The notes: generated from the letters alone by a model not told the origin. A DNA stretch of 64,000 nt from Loripinus fragilis (GCA_964019695.1 OZ026524.1:18407509-18471508); one strand, 5' to 3'. Shown: positions 32,735-43,619, counted from the first letter of the stretch. Numbers and translations are program-made.

Positions 32735-33482
32735 GTTTGTTTTTCACATTGATTTTCGGCGATTACTTTTATATTATTGATTTTAGTAAACTGTGTTCGC
32801 GATGAAAGTTGTAGAGAAAAATTAGCGCCAACTTCTCCAAGCGGTTCCAACATCATAGAAACTGCAATTAACTCTGCGCATAGATGCATTCTTTGAGCAT
32901 TTTAAGCAAATCGCAAATAAACTAAGTCAAATATGTCAGTCAAAAAGTCACATTGCACCGCCCCGATTCAATAATACAGGCGATGGATGGCTGGAAATCG
33001 CGCCTGATTCGCCCGTGCGTTAAACTAGTTGGGTCATCTCGAAACTGTCCGTTTAGGAGCACGTGCATGAGAGATAAGAGGCGCGTCATGCGATATCACA
33101 GCTTCTGTACTTACAAATAATCATGCTCATAGTAGATTCTGAATATGCACGGTATATTCTGAGTCTATACACGGCAGGATTATGCTATAAACAACCGTTG
33201 AATAACGGTATATACACCGCTTGTGAATATTCTTTTGAGACGAACCCTTTCTGTCACGCCTCTACGAAATTTACCTGTCAATAAAAGACTTAGAAAATCG
33301 GGCTGAATTCAATTTTTTGCAAAATCTTCATCTATGTGCACAAAATTCTGTTTGTGCCAGAAACTTCGGACCTCTTGGAGAAATCGGCGCTAATTTTTCT
33401 CTACAACTTTCATCGCGAACACAGTTGGCTAAAATCAATAACAAAAAAGTTATCGCCGAAAATCAATGTGAAAAACATAACA
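32735..33482. mobile_element. Element with 155-bp inverted repeats
   Basis: 32,735-32,895 and 33,325-33,482 are inverted copies at about 85 % identity. Landmarks are TTTTCACATTGATTTTCGGC and its complement at the outer ends and CTACAACTTTCATCGCGAAC inside. The arms contain look-alike open frames (LGE.GANFSLQLSSRTQ) only because they are the same DNA. The 430-bp centre has no gene. Confidence 0.8.
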
Positions 33483-34728
33483 AGAAAAACTATAACATGT
33501 GTTACATGTTATAAACGGCGTTGTTGAAAGGTTCTTATGAGTAATAATAGATGAAGGAGAATAACGATGTTTTTTTTTCGCAATGAGATATACATGAAAG
33601 CGGCTTTGAAATGAGTCAGTAAATGCTTGACGTTTCGCTAATAAACTATTCAATCAGATGGTGATTTTGTGAATACTTGTTATCTCCTGTCTTTTATGAA
33701 AACCAATACTTGTCTGCGGGGAAAGAAAAATTAGACTGCATTACGTCCCTTGATATACACTGATAAATATAGAATGAATGACGTCACAATGATTTATAAA
33801 TAGGGCCTTTATTTACTTATTTAAGAATTTCGTATCTATAGTTATGAATTTATCAATAAGTTCGCCCCAGAAAACCACTGATAACACACATTTTGGAAAT
33901 ATTTTCTTGGTAGAAATATTAATTACAATTTTAAGTTATTCTAAGTTAGACCATTATGCCAGCTGACGAGAGTGAAAAAATAGGTACGGCCCATGGGTAG
34001 AACAGCGGTTGAATGTCCGACATTTACACTGAAAAAAAGCCCGTTTTAGACGTTTTAAATACTCTTTTAATACGAAAAGTCTACATTTGTTTTTACTTTA
34101 CCCTTTGAAAAACGAAAAATTTAATCAAAACGTTATTCATTGAAAAATAACTTTGATCACACACCTCTTCGGAATAGTCCATTTCAAAACCAATTACAAT
34201 TATAGGCTAAGTAACCACTGTTTCATAAATGAACTAATATTAGTTACTTATGCATTAATAAGTAACGCCGTAGAAAAATCGAGTTTAATAACGTATTAAT
34301 GCACCCATGTCTATACTATGAAACTGGCTTTCGTGTTTAGGCAAAAACGATAAATGCGCTGATCAGACAGCTCGACTATTCAGTCAGACCAGCGACAGTA
34401 TTGTTCGAATTCAGAAAACTGTTATAATAGCAGTATGCATTTATATGATATCCGTTGTGATTTTTAATACGAAACATGAATATGTCGTTTGTTTAATTAT
34501 AATTAGTATACTTGTTGTCCGCTGCTTAGTAATGGTTAAACTCAGAAATTTGTCCAATCATGACTAAAATTGTTGATTGGAAGGTAAAGCATCAAACCAA
34601 ACAGAACAAATAGATGTAAACCAGAGCAATCACTGATCAGACGTCTTAAATATTGATAGATATACATCGTAGTGTTCGCTCACAAGACTGGGGCACACAC
34701 TGGGAAGTTTGTCCTCAGATTATGCAGT
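33483..34728. other. Non-coding AT-rich spacer
   Basis: One TGACGTCA at 33,779. No gene or repeat defined. Confidence 0.4.
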
Positions 34729-34951
34729 CGGCCATGGCCGGTCGCTTATATAACGTTCATGCAAAACACACATCAAATTCAGGTTTTGACTGAACCTTTA
34801 TGTCGTAATCAGGCTATTTTTATTCACTGGCAAACGACTAGTGGGGTGCCAAATATCGAGGGTTGACCTATAGCGCAAAGCAAACTGGAGTGAAGCTGTA
34901 GGGCTACCTATAGCGCGAGGCAAACTCGTTTGCGAATTTAATTTTCACAAA
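34729..34951 (+). repeat. Outer left arm of a nested inverted-repeat structure
   Basis: Imperfect reverse complement of 37,479-37,701. Shared blocks include CACATCAAATT, TATGTCGTAATCAGGCTATT, and TATAGCGCGAGGCAAACTCG, whose partner reads GAGTTTGCCTCGCGCTGTAG. The arm has an internal duplication of the CTATAGCG(C)..GGCAAACT motif. Confidence 0.8.
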
Positions 34952-35182
34952 GTAGGCGTCAATTTGCCCTGCCGCTTATATAAACAATAAACTGCTAATA
35001 AAACGGTCATGCGAAAGAAATTGACAGTAAAACGTCCCCAAGTCAAAACGTCCTTGATTGACAAGAGTGCGAGCGGGCCACACATCAGTAAACGTACTTA
35101 TGTGATTGTCATCTACATCTGATCACATAGAATCAAAATGAATTAAAGGCACTGTCTTATGACGGGCATTACAAACAGATTT

Positions 35183-35480
35183 TATGCCCCCAAAGGGAGG
35201 CATATAGTAATCAAACTGCCTGTCCTTAGTGTCCTAAGTGTTTGAATGTTCATATAATATCTGGAGCATATATCCTATATTATTTTAAGGTAGGGGTCTT
35301 AATGCATTTAGGGTCATGGAGCGTCACGTACCTTTACCACTGTTATCAGTTCTAGAAAAATCGTGTCACTAGCATAAATCCTATATTATTTGAAATAAGA
35401 ATCTCAAGTTTGGTTTGTGAACACATCATAGGGTCACTGAGGCTGTACATATAATAATACAGTTTAGCGGCCACTGTGAC
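35183..35480 (+). repeat. TATGCCCCC/GGAGGCATA repeat
   Basis: TATGCCCCCAAAGGGAGGCATA at 35,183-35,204 is a hairpin. About 280 bp with two similar TCCTATATTATTT blocks (35,272 and 35,382) and two AGGGTCA(T/C)(G/T)GAG blocks follow. I recall this hairpin at the start of a very common mollusc repeat. Confidence 0.65.
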
Positions 35481-35716
35481 CTTAATTTCCGGCACCAGTT
35501 TTTAGAAAAAGGGCTGTCCAGTGTTGTCAAATAACGTTCCATTAAATGTGTCGCATGCTAGATACATTACTTTAACATACGATGCATAAGCCGGGTGCTT
35601 AAGTCACTGGAAGCATGTGTTAAATGGTAAAAAAACACAGTTCAGACGTTAATAATCAGAGCTTAGAACAACTCTACATGGGCAAGCTCTAGAAGTTCAA
35701 AATGGAAGCATGCAGT

Positions 35717-35783
35717 GTGCAAGAATACATACAATGCTAGAGCTAAACGACCCCAGCTTTTTTGAAAAGCTAATATTTATTTT
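35717..35783 (+). repeat. Inner left arm of the nested structure
   Basis: GTGCAAGAATACATACAATG.. and TTTTTTGAAAAGCTAATA are the near-exact reverse complement of 37,185-37,251. The arm ends carry their own AGCTTTTTTGAAAAGCT mini-palindrome. Confidence 0.85.
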
Positions 35784-36077
35784 GTCCATAGTTAATATTT
35801 AGACGAAGTCTTATAATTTAATTGGTGACCTAAAAAGCTGCCTTGATCTCTGTATGGAAGAAAGTACATGTCACGAAATGGTTATTGATCTATCAAAAAT
35901 ATTTAGTTGTATGAAATATTTATTTTTCTGCACTTTTTCATTAGTTCTAAATATGACGTTGACGCTGAAAGAATGATAGTTAAAACCTGAGAAATGTCAA
36001 AAATGTCTGCGTCGATTCTTACCGTATGGCGCGAAAGATCTTCCGTAGGGATATTTATAGATCCCATCCCATTAAGG

Positions 36078-36190
36078 TAGATAGATAGATATTCTTTATT
36101 TCCTCCACATAGGAGAGTATTTTTACAAACAATATATACATGAAAGGCATGAGAGAACATTTACAAATTTAAATGAAAAATAAAACAACA
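36078..36190 (-). mobile_element. Probable LINE 3' end with GATA tail
   Basis: Minus-strand reading ends GGAGGAAATAAAGAATATCT followed by ATCTATCTACC. The AATAAA-bearing end matches 20,116-20,170. Upstream sequence on that strand has no recognisable RT block. Confidence 0.5.
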
Positions 36191-36519
36191 CATTTACAAG
36201 TATCCAAAAAGGATCCCGAAGCCCCGCACCCTATAAGCAGCTCTGTCAGATAATGAAGTTCTATTAAATATTTGGACTACCTCCCTTGACTGCAAAGATT
36301 CCCTATTAAAATCACACAAGTATTATCTTTCTCAAAAACATGATCTACGCTAAGCATATTTAAATTTGATTTGATCAAGTCATATTTAAAGCAAAGAGGA
36401 AAGAAGGTTTGTTGCAGACCAGGACATGGGATGCCAGTGCTGACAAACAGATAGACAGACAAAAACACTGACCAACCCAGGAGATGGGGTCACTCTGATA
36501 AGTTTATAAGAAGAAATAG

Positions 36520-36640
36520 AGTACCCCTACCCCCCCCCCCCACCCGCGTGACAGGCAGGCAGTCACATATGCTCGTAGACGCACGCACGCACTCACAGAT
36601 GCATACAGAGAGACAGACAGTCAGAATGACCTTGCCGTTT
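36520..36640 (+). repeat. Poly-C run and CAGA/CGCA low-complexity tract
   Basis: A C-run at about 36,529-36,541, then GGCAGGCAG, GCACGCACGCAC and AGAGACAGACAG. Simple sequence only. Confidence 0.8.
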
Positions 36641-37184
36641 GAGTTATTAGCCATCGGGTGGTCCAAATCGTATTATGGATCCGCTCAAACGTAAATCTCC
36701 CTCTAAGATGGTGGCAATCATTAGATAGTCTATGTGGACCATAAGCCAATTTTTTTACTGAACTTACTTGACTGAAAACAAAACAAAGTATCTTCAGCAA
36801 TCCTTAAAAACCAACAAAATGTTTTTCTTTTCTTTTCGTATGTATATTCCGCCAGACTATCGGCACACCACCTTTCGGTGTATGAGTGTTAGTATTAATA
36901 AAAGTAACTAAACTAATCTGCTGAACTGTAAATCATTAAATTCACAAATATGTACAAAATATGTACAAATATAAGGTTTTTTTATTATTTTTTTTTTTTT
37001 AGTTTTTTGATAATTTCTCACGTTATTCATATCAAACATGTCTTCTTTCACTTCGTCTTATATCTTTTTTTAAAGACATTTCTTGTTTTATATTTGTATA
37101 TTTTTATCTCTTACTCTAGTTATTGGTTTGGTTAAAAACCCAGAAAACACTCACAGCTTCCATACTAGAACGACGTTTAATGCT

Positions 37185-37251
37185 AAACAAGTATTAGCTT
37201 TTCAAAAAAAGCTGGCGGTCGTTTAGTCCTATCACTGTATGTATTCTTGCA
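37185..37251 (-). repeat. Inner right arm of the nested structure
   Basis: Partner of 35,717-35,783. Confidence 0.85.
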
Positions 37252-37271
37252 CAATGCCAGTGCCTGACCCA

Positions 37272-37318
37272 GGGGGGTGGGGGGGGGGGGGGGGCTGGGA
37301 GCATATGACCCCCCCCCA
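37272..37318. repeat. Poly-G / poly-C fold-back
   Basis: About 22 Gs with one T (37,272-37,294) are followed by a run of nine Cs (37,309-37,317) across CTGGGAGCATATGA. It can form a GC hairpin or a quadruplex. Base-calling in such a run is unreliable. Confidence 0.8.
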
Positions 37319-37403
37319 CGAAGAGGCCGTGGGTGTCCTAAAATCGCGCATTATATGATATTGCGAGTATACGGTAATGGTTTGTGTGGTTTGGTGGAGG
37401 TTT

Positions 37404-37436
37404 GGGGTGGTTTGGGGTATTTTGGGGTGGTTTGGG
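37404..37436 (+). other. G-quadruplex motif with equal 6-base loops
   Basis: G-runs at 37,404-37,407, 37,414-37,417, 37,424-37,427 and 37,434-37,436 are separated by exactly six bases each (TGGTTT, TATTTT, TGGTTT). It arises from a ten-base tandem repeat of TTTGGGGTGG. The motif is visible; folding is inferred. Confidence 0.85.
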
Positions 37437-37478
37437 TTTTGTCAATGGACCGCACGACGATTATGCTAACAGTTAAGT

Positions 37479-37701
37479 GAAAATCAAATTCGCAAAAGAG
37501 TTTGCCTCGCGCTGTAGATAGCCCTATAGATTCACGGACAGTTTTGCTTCGCGCTGTAGGTTAACCCACGATATTTGGAACCCCGCTCGTTGTTCGGCAG
37601 CGCATAAAAAATAGCCTGAGAACGGCATAAAGGTTCGGTCAAACCCTTAATTTGATGTGTGATTTGCACAAAGGTCATATATACGGCGGGCCACGTTCGA
37701 C
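37479..37701 (-). repeat. Outer right arm of the nested inverted-repeat structure
   Basis: Partner of 34,729-34,951, with several small indels. Together with the inner arms it delimits a 3.0-kb structure without coding capacity. Confidence 0.8.
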
Positions 37702-38149
37702 CATAAACAGATGGGAAAGCAGATGCATCGATCATTCTGCGCTTGTGCGCAGGCTCATAAAGGTATTAACTCACCCGCATATACATTATGCAAATAGTTT
37801 ATTATTCACGTTTATTATTCAAACTCTCCACGTGCCATGGATGAACTCTATAGACATGACATACAGATATCTAACTTCAATGAAACGTGGACGACATGGT
37901 AGACATTGAATACACATTTATATTAGCTTTTCTGACCAGATATCGTTCGAACGCATTGACGGTTCAAACTGGACCCGACGGTCAAATTATACCTCGTCTT
38001 ATAGATGTGTTGATAAACGAGAAGTGTGTTTTGTGAGCTTTTTTTGTGAATGCCAATACTTGTACGTTTTAAGACAATAAATAAAGATAACTCTTACTTT
38101 TATAGAAACACTCGATTATCGTACTTGAGCTGTTCTTGAACGCCACGAA
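37702..38149. other. Non-coding sequence
   Basis: No gene or repeat recognised. Confidence 0.4.
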
Positions 38150-38335
38150 CGGTAAGACAGCTCACGAAGTTCGCTCGATTGTCGCGCGGCCGTACTTGCG
38201 ACAGTCTTGCAACTTTGCAAGCACATCTGACGGCAGCCCTGCGCGTGAACACAAGACAATCGTGAGAGCATCGTACGGCTGCCTTACGTTTAGTGAATAT
38301 CAACTTTAGGTATGTAATTTTGTCTGCAATCTGCT
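38150..38335 (+). repeat. Direct repeat rich in CGTACGGC / GCAAGACA motifs, first copy
   Basis: CATCGTACGGCTGCCTTACG and TTTAGTGAATATC recur at 38,848-38,878 (CATCGTACGGATGCCTTACG and TTTAGTGAAAATC). The flanking AAGTTCGC(T/A)CGA(T/C)TGTC block also recurs. Copies are about 596 bp apart. Confidence 0.85.
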
Positions 38336-38380
38336 GCACAGTATGGCCCCTGCGGTAAATAGCTATAGTACGGCCAAAGG

Positions 38381-38940
38381 CTTTAAGACTGTTTCACATC
38401 AATCGTAAGGCTGCCGTACACCTCTCTACGGCACCGTACAAACACCGCAATTCTGCCTTGCGATAACACAGTGTTGCACGGCTGCTGCAATGACAAAAAC
38501 TAAATATTCGACATGTTAATTTTCATTGCGATTCTCTTGCGATCTTATGAGGACGCAAGACAAGGCTGCTGCAAGTCTACACTTATAAAAACTGCAGCGA
38601 GGCAAGGCTGCTGCAAGACACGCAAGGCGTTCGTACGGCTAACAACAGAGCTCGCACTCACGCATTTTACCCGCAAATGCCGCATAACCGTGCAACGACC
38701 TTGCGCTTTATTGCACGGCTGCCACAAGAATCATACGAACCGTACGACTACCCATGAAGTTCGCACGACTGTCCTCCCACCGTACTTGCTGCAAGCACAT
38801 CAAGCGACAGCCCTGCGTGTGAACGCAAGACAAGCGTGCGAGCATCGTACGGATGCCTTACGTTTAGTGAAAATCTACATGAGGTATGCTATTTTGTCTT
38901 GGTAAAACGGTCGCACGATTGATGTGAAACAGGCTTTATC
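38381..38940. mobile_element. Possible small element with GTTTCACATCAATCGT ends
   Basis: CTGTTTCACATCAATCGT near 38,390 is inverted as ACGATTGATGTGAAACAG ending near 38,931, about 18 bp matching perfectly, with weaker AAAGCC extension outside. The 0.5-kb interior is filled with CGTACGG, CTGCTGCAAG and GCAAGACA words and includes the second copy of the direct repeat (38,745-38,900). The 130-codon open frame at 38,513-38,905 is a by-product of this repetitive, less AT-rich sequence. Confidence 0.65.
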
Positions 38941-39279
38941 AACAATTGATTAATTTGCACTCGGTCTCGAAATTTCTACGCTATGAAAATATAGTTCGCG
39001 ATAAAATCCTTGTTTGCTTTGAACTGTGAGTATGGGAAATATAGATATTGTCAGCTAGCTTTCCAACACTAACTTCTTCGAAACATTCTTTCAGATACAC
39101 TATCAGAGCATCAAATAAATTAGATCCAGATCACGACCAGGTCAATCCTGATGGGGTTCAGATACTACGTGCAATGGTTACCAGCAGACTTCATGCGCCA
39201 CAAGCTATCAACGATTTATTCTTGATGATCATCATATCACTTACTTACTATTTACTGAAAAATATGTGAAAAAAGTACG

Positions 39280-39512
39280 ACATGTGATTTCCAACAATGT
39301 GACATTTTTATAAGTGTAGACTCAGACGAGCCTGTGCTGCCTCCTTTTAAACTTAGAAGCTCCAATTGATGTTCTGTCAGTAGTTTAACAAGCATAGAAT
39401 GTTCAAGTGACTAGCAACGGCTCTGACCAGACTATGCATATGCACAGGCTGGCCTGAGTCTTTGCTGTTCGCACATTTCATATTGTTGGAAATCTCATGT
39501 CGCGGCCCATAT
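39280..39512. mobile_element. MITE family M, both ends present
   Basis: ACATGTGATTTCCAACAATG at the left and TGTTGGAAATCTCATGTCGC at the right are inverted. The interior matches the truncated element at 12,443-12,648 in reverse orientation. The inverted segment starts inside this MITE. Confidence 0.85.
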
Positions 39513-39646
39513 ATAAAGAACCAGTAAAACAGTCTGTATTTAGACATGTATGCCCCTGTAGTCTATGTGTTAGGTAAAAGATTCTTAGCACTGGATATGG
39601 CGATACAGAGATGTGTGAAGTGGTTATTTCACATAGCGAAAGTGCT

Positions 39647-39849
39647 TTGTTTGATTGTTTGATTTGATTCTTTACGTCTCATCAACAATCTTTCAGTTAT
39701 GAAGGGACGGGTCTTCCTGGGTTGTACCAGTACTAAGCTAAGATTAATGTTCTTGCTCAAGGACACAACGAAGTGACGCCGGTGAGGCTCGAACCCGCGG
39801 CCCCTCGGGCTCGAGTCAAGTACTCTACCACTGAGCCACTGCGCTCCCA
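39647..39849 (-). mobile_element. tRNA-derived SINE, inverted copy
   Basis: Counterpart of 12,107-12,309. The 3' target duplication (CGAAAGTGCT, 39,637-39,646) is intact. The 5' one has changed to CGGAAGTGCT, which shows mutation after insertion and duplication. Confidence 0.93.
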
Positions 39850-40140
39850 CGGAAGTGCTAATAATCTTAATTGAAAATTGAAAATTACAACATTTTTCTT
39901 ACCCAGAATTCGTAAGAAATATATTATCAACATCATCTTATGAGTCGGGTCCAAGGTCATAGGGGAGTCATGCACTGGCTGTGTTTTAAATGTCACAGAA
40001 TATTGGTGATCTGTGCTCGGTTGTTCGTTGTTACTAACCTGTACTGAGACAGGAGAGTCTAGGTTTTTATCTCCTTTACGTGTTAAACACAGGAAGACCA
40101 ACCCCAACATTACTGAAAAATTGTTGACTGGGTCGAAAAA

Positions 40141-40213
40141 TTCTAACATGTACAAGAGGGCCCGAAAGTTCATCCAGTAGGTTTAATTTTCGGGCCTCTT
40201 GTAGATGTTAGAA
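40141..40213. repeat. ACAAGAGG hairpin, inverted copy
   Basis: TTCTAACATGTACAAGAGGG pairs with the CCTCTTGTAGATGTTAGAA end. Counterpart of 11,743-11,815. Confidence 0.85.
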
Positions 40214-40319
40214 TTTGAGAAGCTTAACTCATTTATACCAAATATATTCCCATCCTTATCAATTGGGTTGTTGGTTGTGTTTTTCATTTTTATTCAAATT
40301 TTAAAAGAAACTTCTGTAA

Positions 40320-40386
40320 GCAAACAGTGGGGAACCTGATCAAATGCCGCATTTTGTGGCGTCTGATCTGGTTTTGCACTGTTTGC
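40320..40386. repeat. Hairpin family H, inverted copy
   Basis: GCAAACAGTGGGGAACCTGA to GCACTGTTTGC; counterpart of 11,568-11,634. Confidence 0.85.
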
Positions 40387-40489
40387 CGATGTCCCACAAA
40401 AAGGACGCTAGGCTTCATATGGGTTGATAAACATGGGTCAGATATGCAGTGCAAATGAAAATTTTCAAAATGATTAAATCTTTTAGAAT

Positions 40490-42255
40490 TTGAGCTGAGG
40501 ACGAGTCCTCCTAGTGATATGTTCGTATTCTATGAAGCTGTCACGAAGAAGTTTTGCATTTTTGTTTGATGAAAATCACAGTGAGTCATATTCAGAGGAG
40601 GATGAGTCCTCCTTCAAATTTCAGAGTTTTATTTATGATGCTTAAACACGCAGAAGTTCGGCTTTGATTATGTCTTTTAAAAATTAAAAAAAGAGGATGC
40701 GGTCCTCCTATCAAATTGAAATATAAAATTCCAGGTGAAGACTTCTTTTAGAATTATGAGCTATGTTCAGAGGAGGACTCATCCTCCTATTGTTCAGCGA
40801 TATCTTCATGTATATTTTAAGAACGTGACAGGAAGAAGTTTTGCATTTCTGATTGATAAAAAATCCAAGTGAGCCATATTCAGAGGAGGACGAATCCTCC
40901 TTCAAAATTCATAGTTGTATTGTTTATGCTTAAACACGCAGAAGTTTGGCTTTAATTATGTCTTTGAAAAAAAAAATAAAAAAAGCAAGGAGGATGCAGT
41001 CCTCCTATGAAATTGAAACATAAACTTCCAGGTAACGACTACTTAGAGAATTTTGAGCTATGTTCCTTAGGAGGACTCGTCCTCCTAGTGTTCAGCGATA
41101 TCTTCATTTTCTAAACAGTTTTCATAAAGAAGTTGTACATGTTTGTTTGATAAAAAATATCCCAGAGTCTGAGATATGTTCAGAGGAGGACGCGTCCTCC
41201 TTCAAGTGTTTATACTTAATCACGCAGAAGTTGATTATGTCTTGATGTGGTCCTCCTATTATATTGATATATAAAATTCCAGTGACGACTAATTTTAGAA
41301 TTTTCAGCTATGTTCAGAGGAGGACTCGTCCTCCTAGCGTTCAGCGATATCTTCATGTATATTTTAAGAAAGTGACAGGAAGAAGTTTTGCATTTTTGTT
41401 TGATAAAGAATCGCAGTGAGCCATATTCAGAGGAGGACGAATCCTCCTTCAAAATTCATAGTTTTATTGTTTATGCTTAAACACGCAGAAGTTTGGCTTT
41501 GATTATGTCTTTACCCCCCCCCCCCTCCCCTAAAAAAAAGAGGATGCGGTCCTCCTATCAAATTGAAACATAAAATTTCAGGTGACGACTCCTTCTTGAA
41601 TTTTGAGCTATGTTCAGAGGAGGACTCGTCCTCCTAGTGTACAGCGATATCTTCATATTTTAAACAGTTGTCATAAACAAGTTGTGCATGTTTGTTTGAC
41701 AAAAAAATCCCAGTGTCTGAGCCATGGTCAGAGGAGGACGAATCCTCCTTCAAGTGTTTATGCTTAATCACACAGAAGTTGACTATGTCTTGATTAAAAT
41801 ATAGAAAGCAAAGAGGATGCGACCCTCCTATTAAATTGAAATATTTAATTTCAGGTGACGACTACTTATAGAATTTTGAGCTTTGTTCAGAGGAGGACGA
41901 ATCCTCCTAGTGATCCACGATATCTTCAAATTATGGAGTTAATCACGCAGAAGTTTTGGTAAATCTTCTTAGATGATTTGAGCTACTGTCAGAGGAGGAC
42001 CCGTCCTCTTGTTCGATGGCATCTTCAAATATAGGGCACATTGATGAAGAAAAACGGAAAATCGAGGGTTCCAAAACTGGGTTTTAGAAGAGGACGCATT
42101 CTGGTCGTTGAAAAAAAAGTGCGGGTTGGGTAACGTTTTAAGCCACACTGAAATGCGTCCTCTTCTTTTTTGCGTTTCTGACACCCCCAAAACAGCGTTA
42201 ATTTACCTTAAAAACGGACCTAATTGTTGTGTCCGTTTTTATTTTGGTGGCCGTT
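40490..42255 (-). repeat. Palindromic-box array, inverted copy
   Basis: Same X, Y and Z boxes as 9,679-11,470 on the opposite strand. The perfect palindrome recurs as AGGAGGACGCGTCCTCCT near 41,184. Several boxes differ in their two central bases from the forward array. Confidence 0.9.
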
Positions 42256-42262
42256 AAACCAA

Positions 42263-42775
42263 GGACTGCATCCTCCTTGCTTTTTTATTATTTTTTTTCA
42301 AAGACATAATTAAAGCCAAACTTCTGCGTGTTTAGGCATAAACAATAAAACTATGAATTTTGAAAGAGGATTCGTCCTCCTCTGAATATGGCTCACTGGG
42401 ATTTTTTATCAATCAAAAATGCAAAACTTCTTCCTGTCACGTTCTTAAAATATACATGAAGATATCGCTGAACAATAGGAGGATAAGTCCTCCTCTGAAC
42501 ATAGCTCATAATTCTAAAAGAAGTCTTCACTTGGAATTTTATATTTCAATTTGATAGGAGGACCGCATCCTCTTTCTTATTTTTTAAAAGACATAATCAA
42601 AGCCGAACGTCTGCGTGTTTAAGCATAAACAACAAAACTCTGAAATTTGAAGGAAGACTCGTCCTCCTCTGAATATGACTCACTGTGATTTGTATCAAAC
42701 AAAAATGCAAAACTTCTTCGTGACAGCTTCTTAGAATACGAACATATCACTAGGAGGACTCGTCCTCAGCTCAAA
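42263..42775 (+). repeat. Palindromic-box array, truncated left end of copy 2
   Basis: Retains only the last two 285-bp subunits of the forward array and lies back to back with the inverted array across 42,256-42,262. Confidence 0.93.
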
Positions 42776-42877
42776 TTCTAAAAGATTTAATCATTTTGAA
42801 AATTTTCATTTGCACTGCATATCTGACCCATGTTTATCAACCCATATGAAGCCTAGCGTCCTTTTTGTGGGACATCG

Positions 42878-42944
42878 GCAAACAGTGCAAAACCAGATCA
42901 GACGCCACAAAACGCGGCATTTGATCAGGTTCCCCACTGTTTGC
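42878..42944. repeat. Hairpin family H (copy 2)
   Basis: Duplicate of 11,568-11,634, no change seen. Confidence 0.85.
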
Positions 42945-43052
42945 TTACAGAAGTTTCTTTTAAAATTTGAATAAAAATGAAAAACACCACCCAACAACCC
43001 AATTGATAAGGATGGGAATATATATTTGGTATAAATGAGTTAAGCTTCTCAA

Positions 43053-43125
43053 ATTCTAACATCTACAAGAGGCCCGAAAATTAAACCTACTGGATGAACT
43101 TTCGGGCCCTCTTGTACATGTTAGA
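43053..43125. repeat. ACAAGAGG hairpin (copy 2)
   Basis: Duplicate of 11,743-11,815; here the outer ATGTTAGAA arm is intact. Confidence 0.85.
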
Positions 43126-43416
43126 ATTTTTCGACCCAGTCAACAATTTTTCAGTAATGTTGGGGTTGGTTTTCCTGTGTTTAACACGTAAAGGAGATAA
43201 AAACCTAGACTCACCTGTCTCAGTACAGGTTAGTTACAACGAGCAACCAAACACAGATCACCAATATTCTGTGACATTTAAAATACAGCCAGTGTATGAC
43301 TCCCCTAGGACCCTGGACCCGACTCATAAGATGATGTTGATAATATATTTCTTACGAATTCTGGGTAAGAAAAATGTTGCAATTTCAATTTTCAATTAAG
43401 ATTATTAGCACTTTCG

Positions 43417-43619
43417 TGGGAGCGCAGTGGCTCAGTGGTAGAGTGCTTGACTCGAGCCCGAGGGGCCGCGGGTTCGAGCCTCACCGGCGTCACTGTGTTG
43501 TGTCCTTGAGCAAGAACATTAATCTTAGCTTAGTACTGGTACAACCCAGGAAGACCCGTCCCTTCATAACTGAAAGATTGTTGAGGGGACGTAAAGAATC
43601 AAATCAAACATACAAACAA
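43417..43619 (+). mobile_element. tRNA-derived SINE (copy 2)
   Basis: Duplicate of 12,107-12,309 with the same target duplication. The tail differs by one base (CATACAAAG for CAAACAAAG). Confidence 0.93.

Larger units (their letters stand above)
39305..42255 (-). repeat. Inverted copy of 9,679-12,648
   Basis: The reverse complement reproduces, in order, the M element, the SINE, the SINE fragment, the ACAAGAGG hairpin, the H hairpin and the palindromic array. It ends at CGGCCACC, which corresponds to CGGCCAC at 9,681. Identity is about 97 % over the SINE (6 or so changes in 215 bp), with array indels such as the loss of about 25 bp near 41,245. This is clearly lower than the identity between the direct copies. 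Confidence 0.95.

Noticed and set aside
32692..33514. Two similar peptides (LGE.GANFSLQLSSRTQ) suggesting a small gene family
   Set aside because: They are the two arms of one inverted repeat and need opposite strands. There is no sign of selection for coding.
38513..38905. 130-codon ORF
   Set aside because: Lies in repetitive sequence less rich in AT, where long frames arise by chance on both strands; an opposite-strand frame overlaps it.
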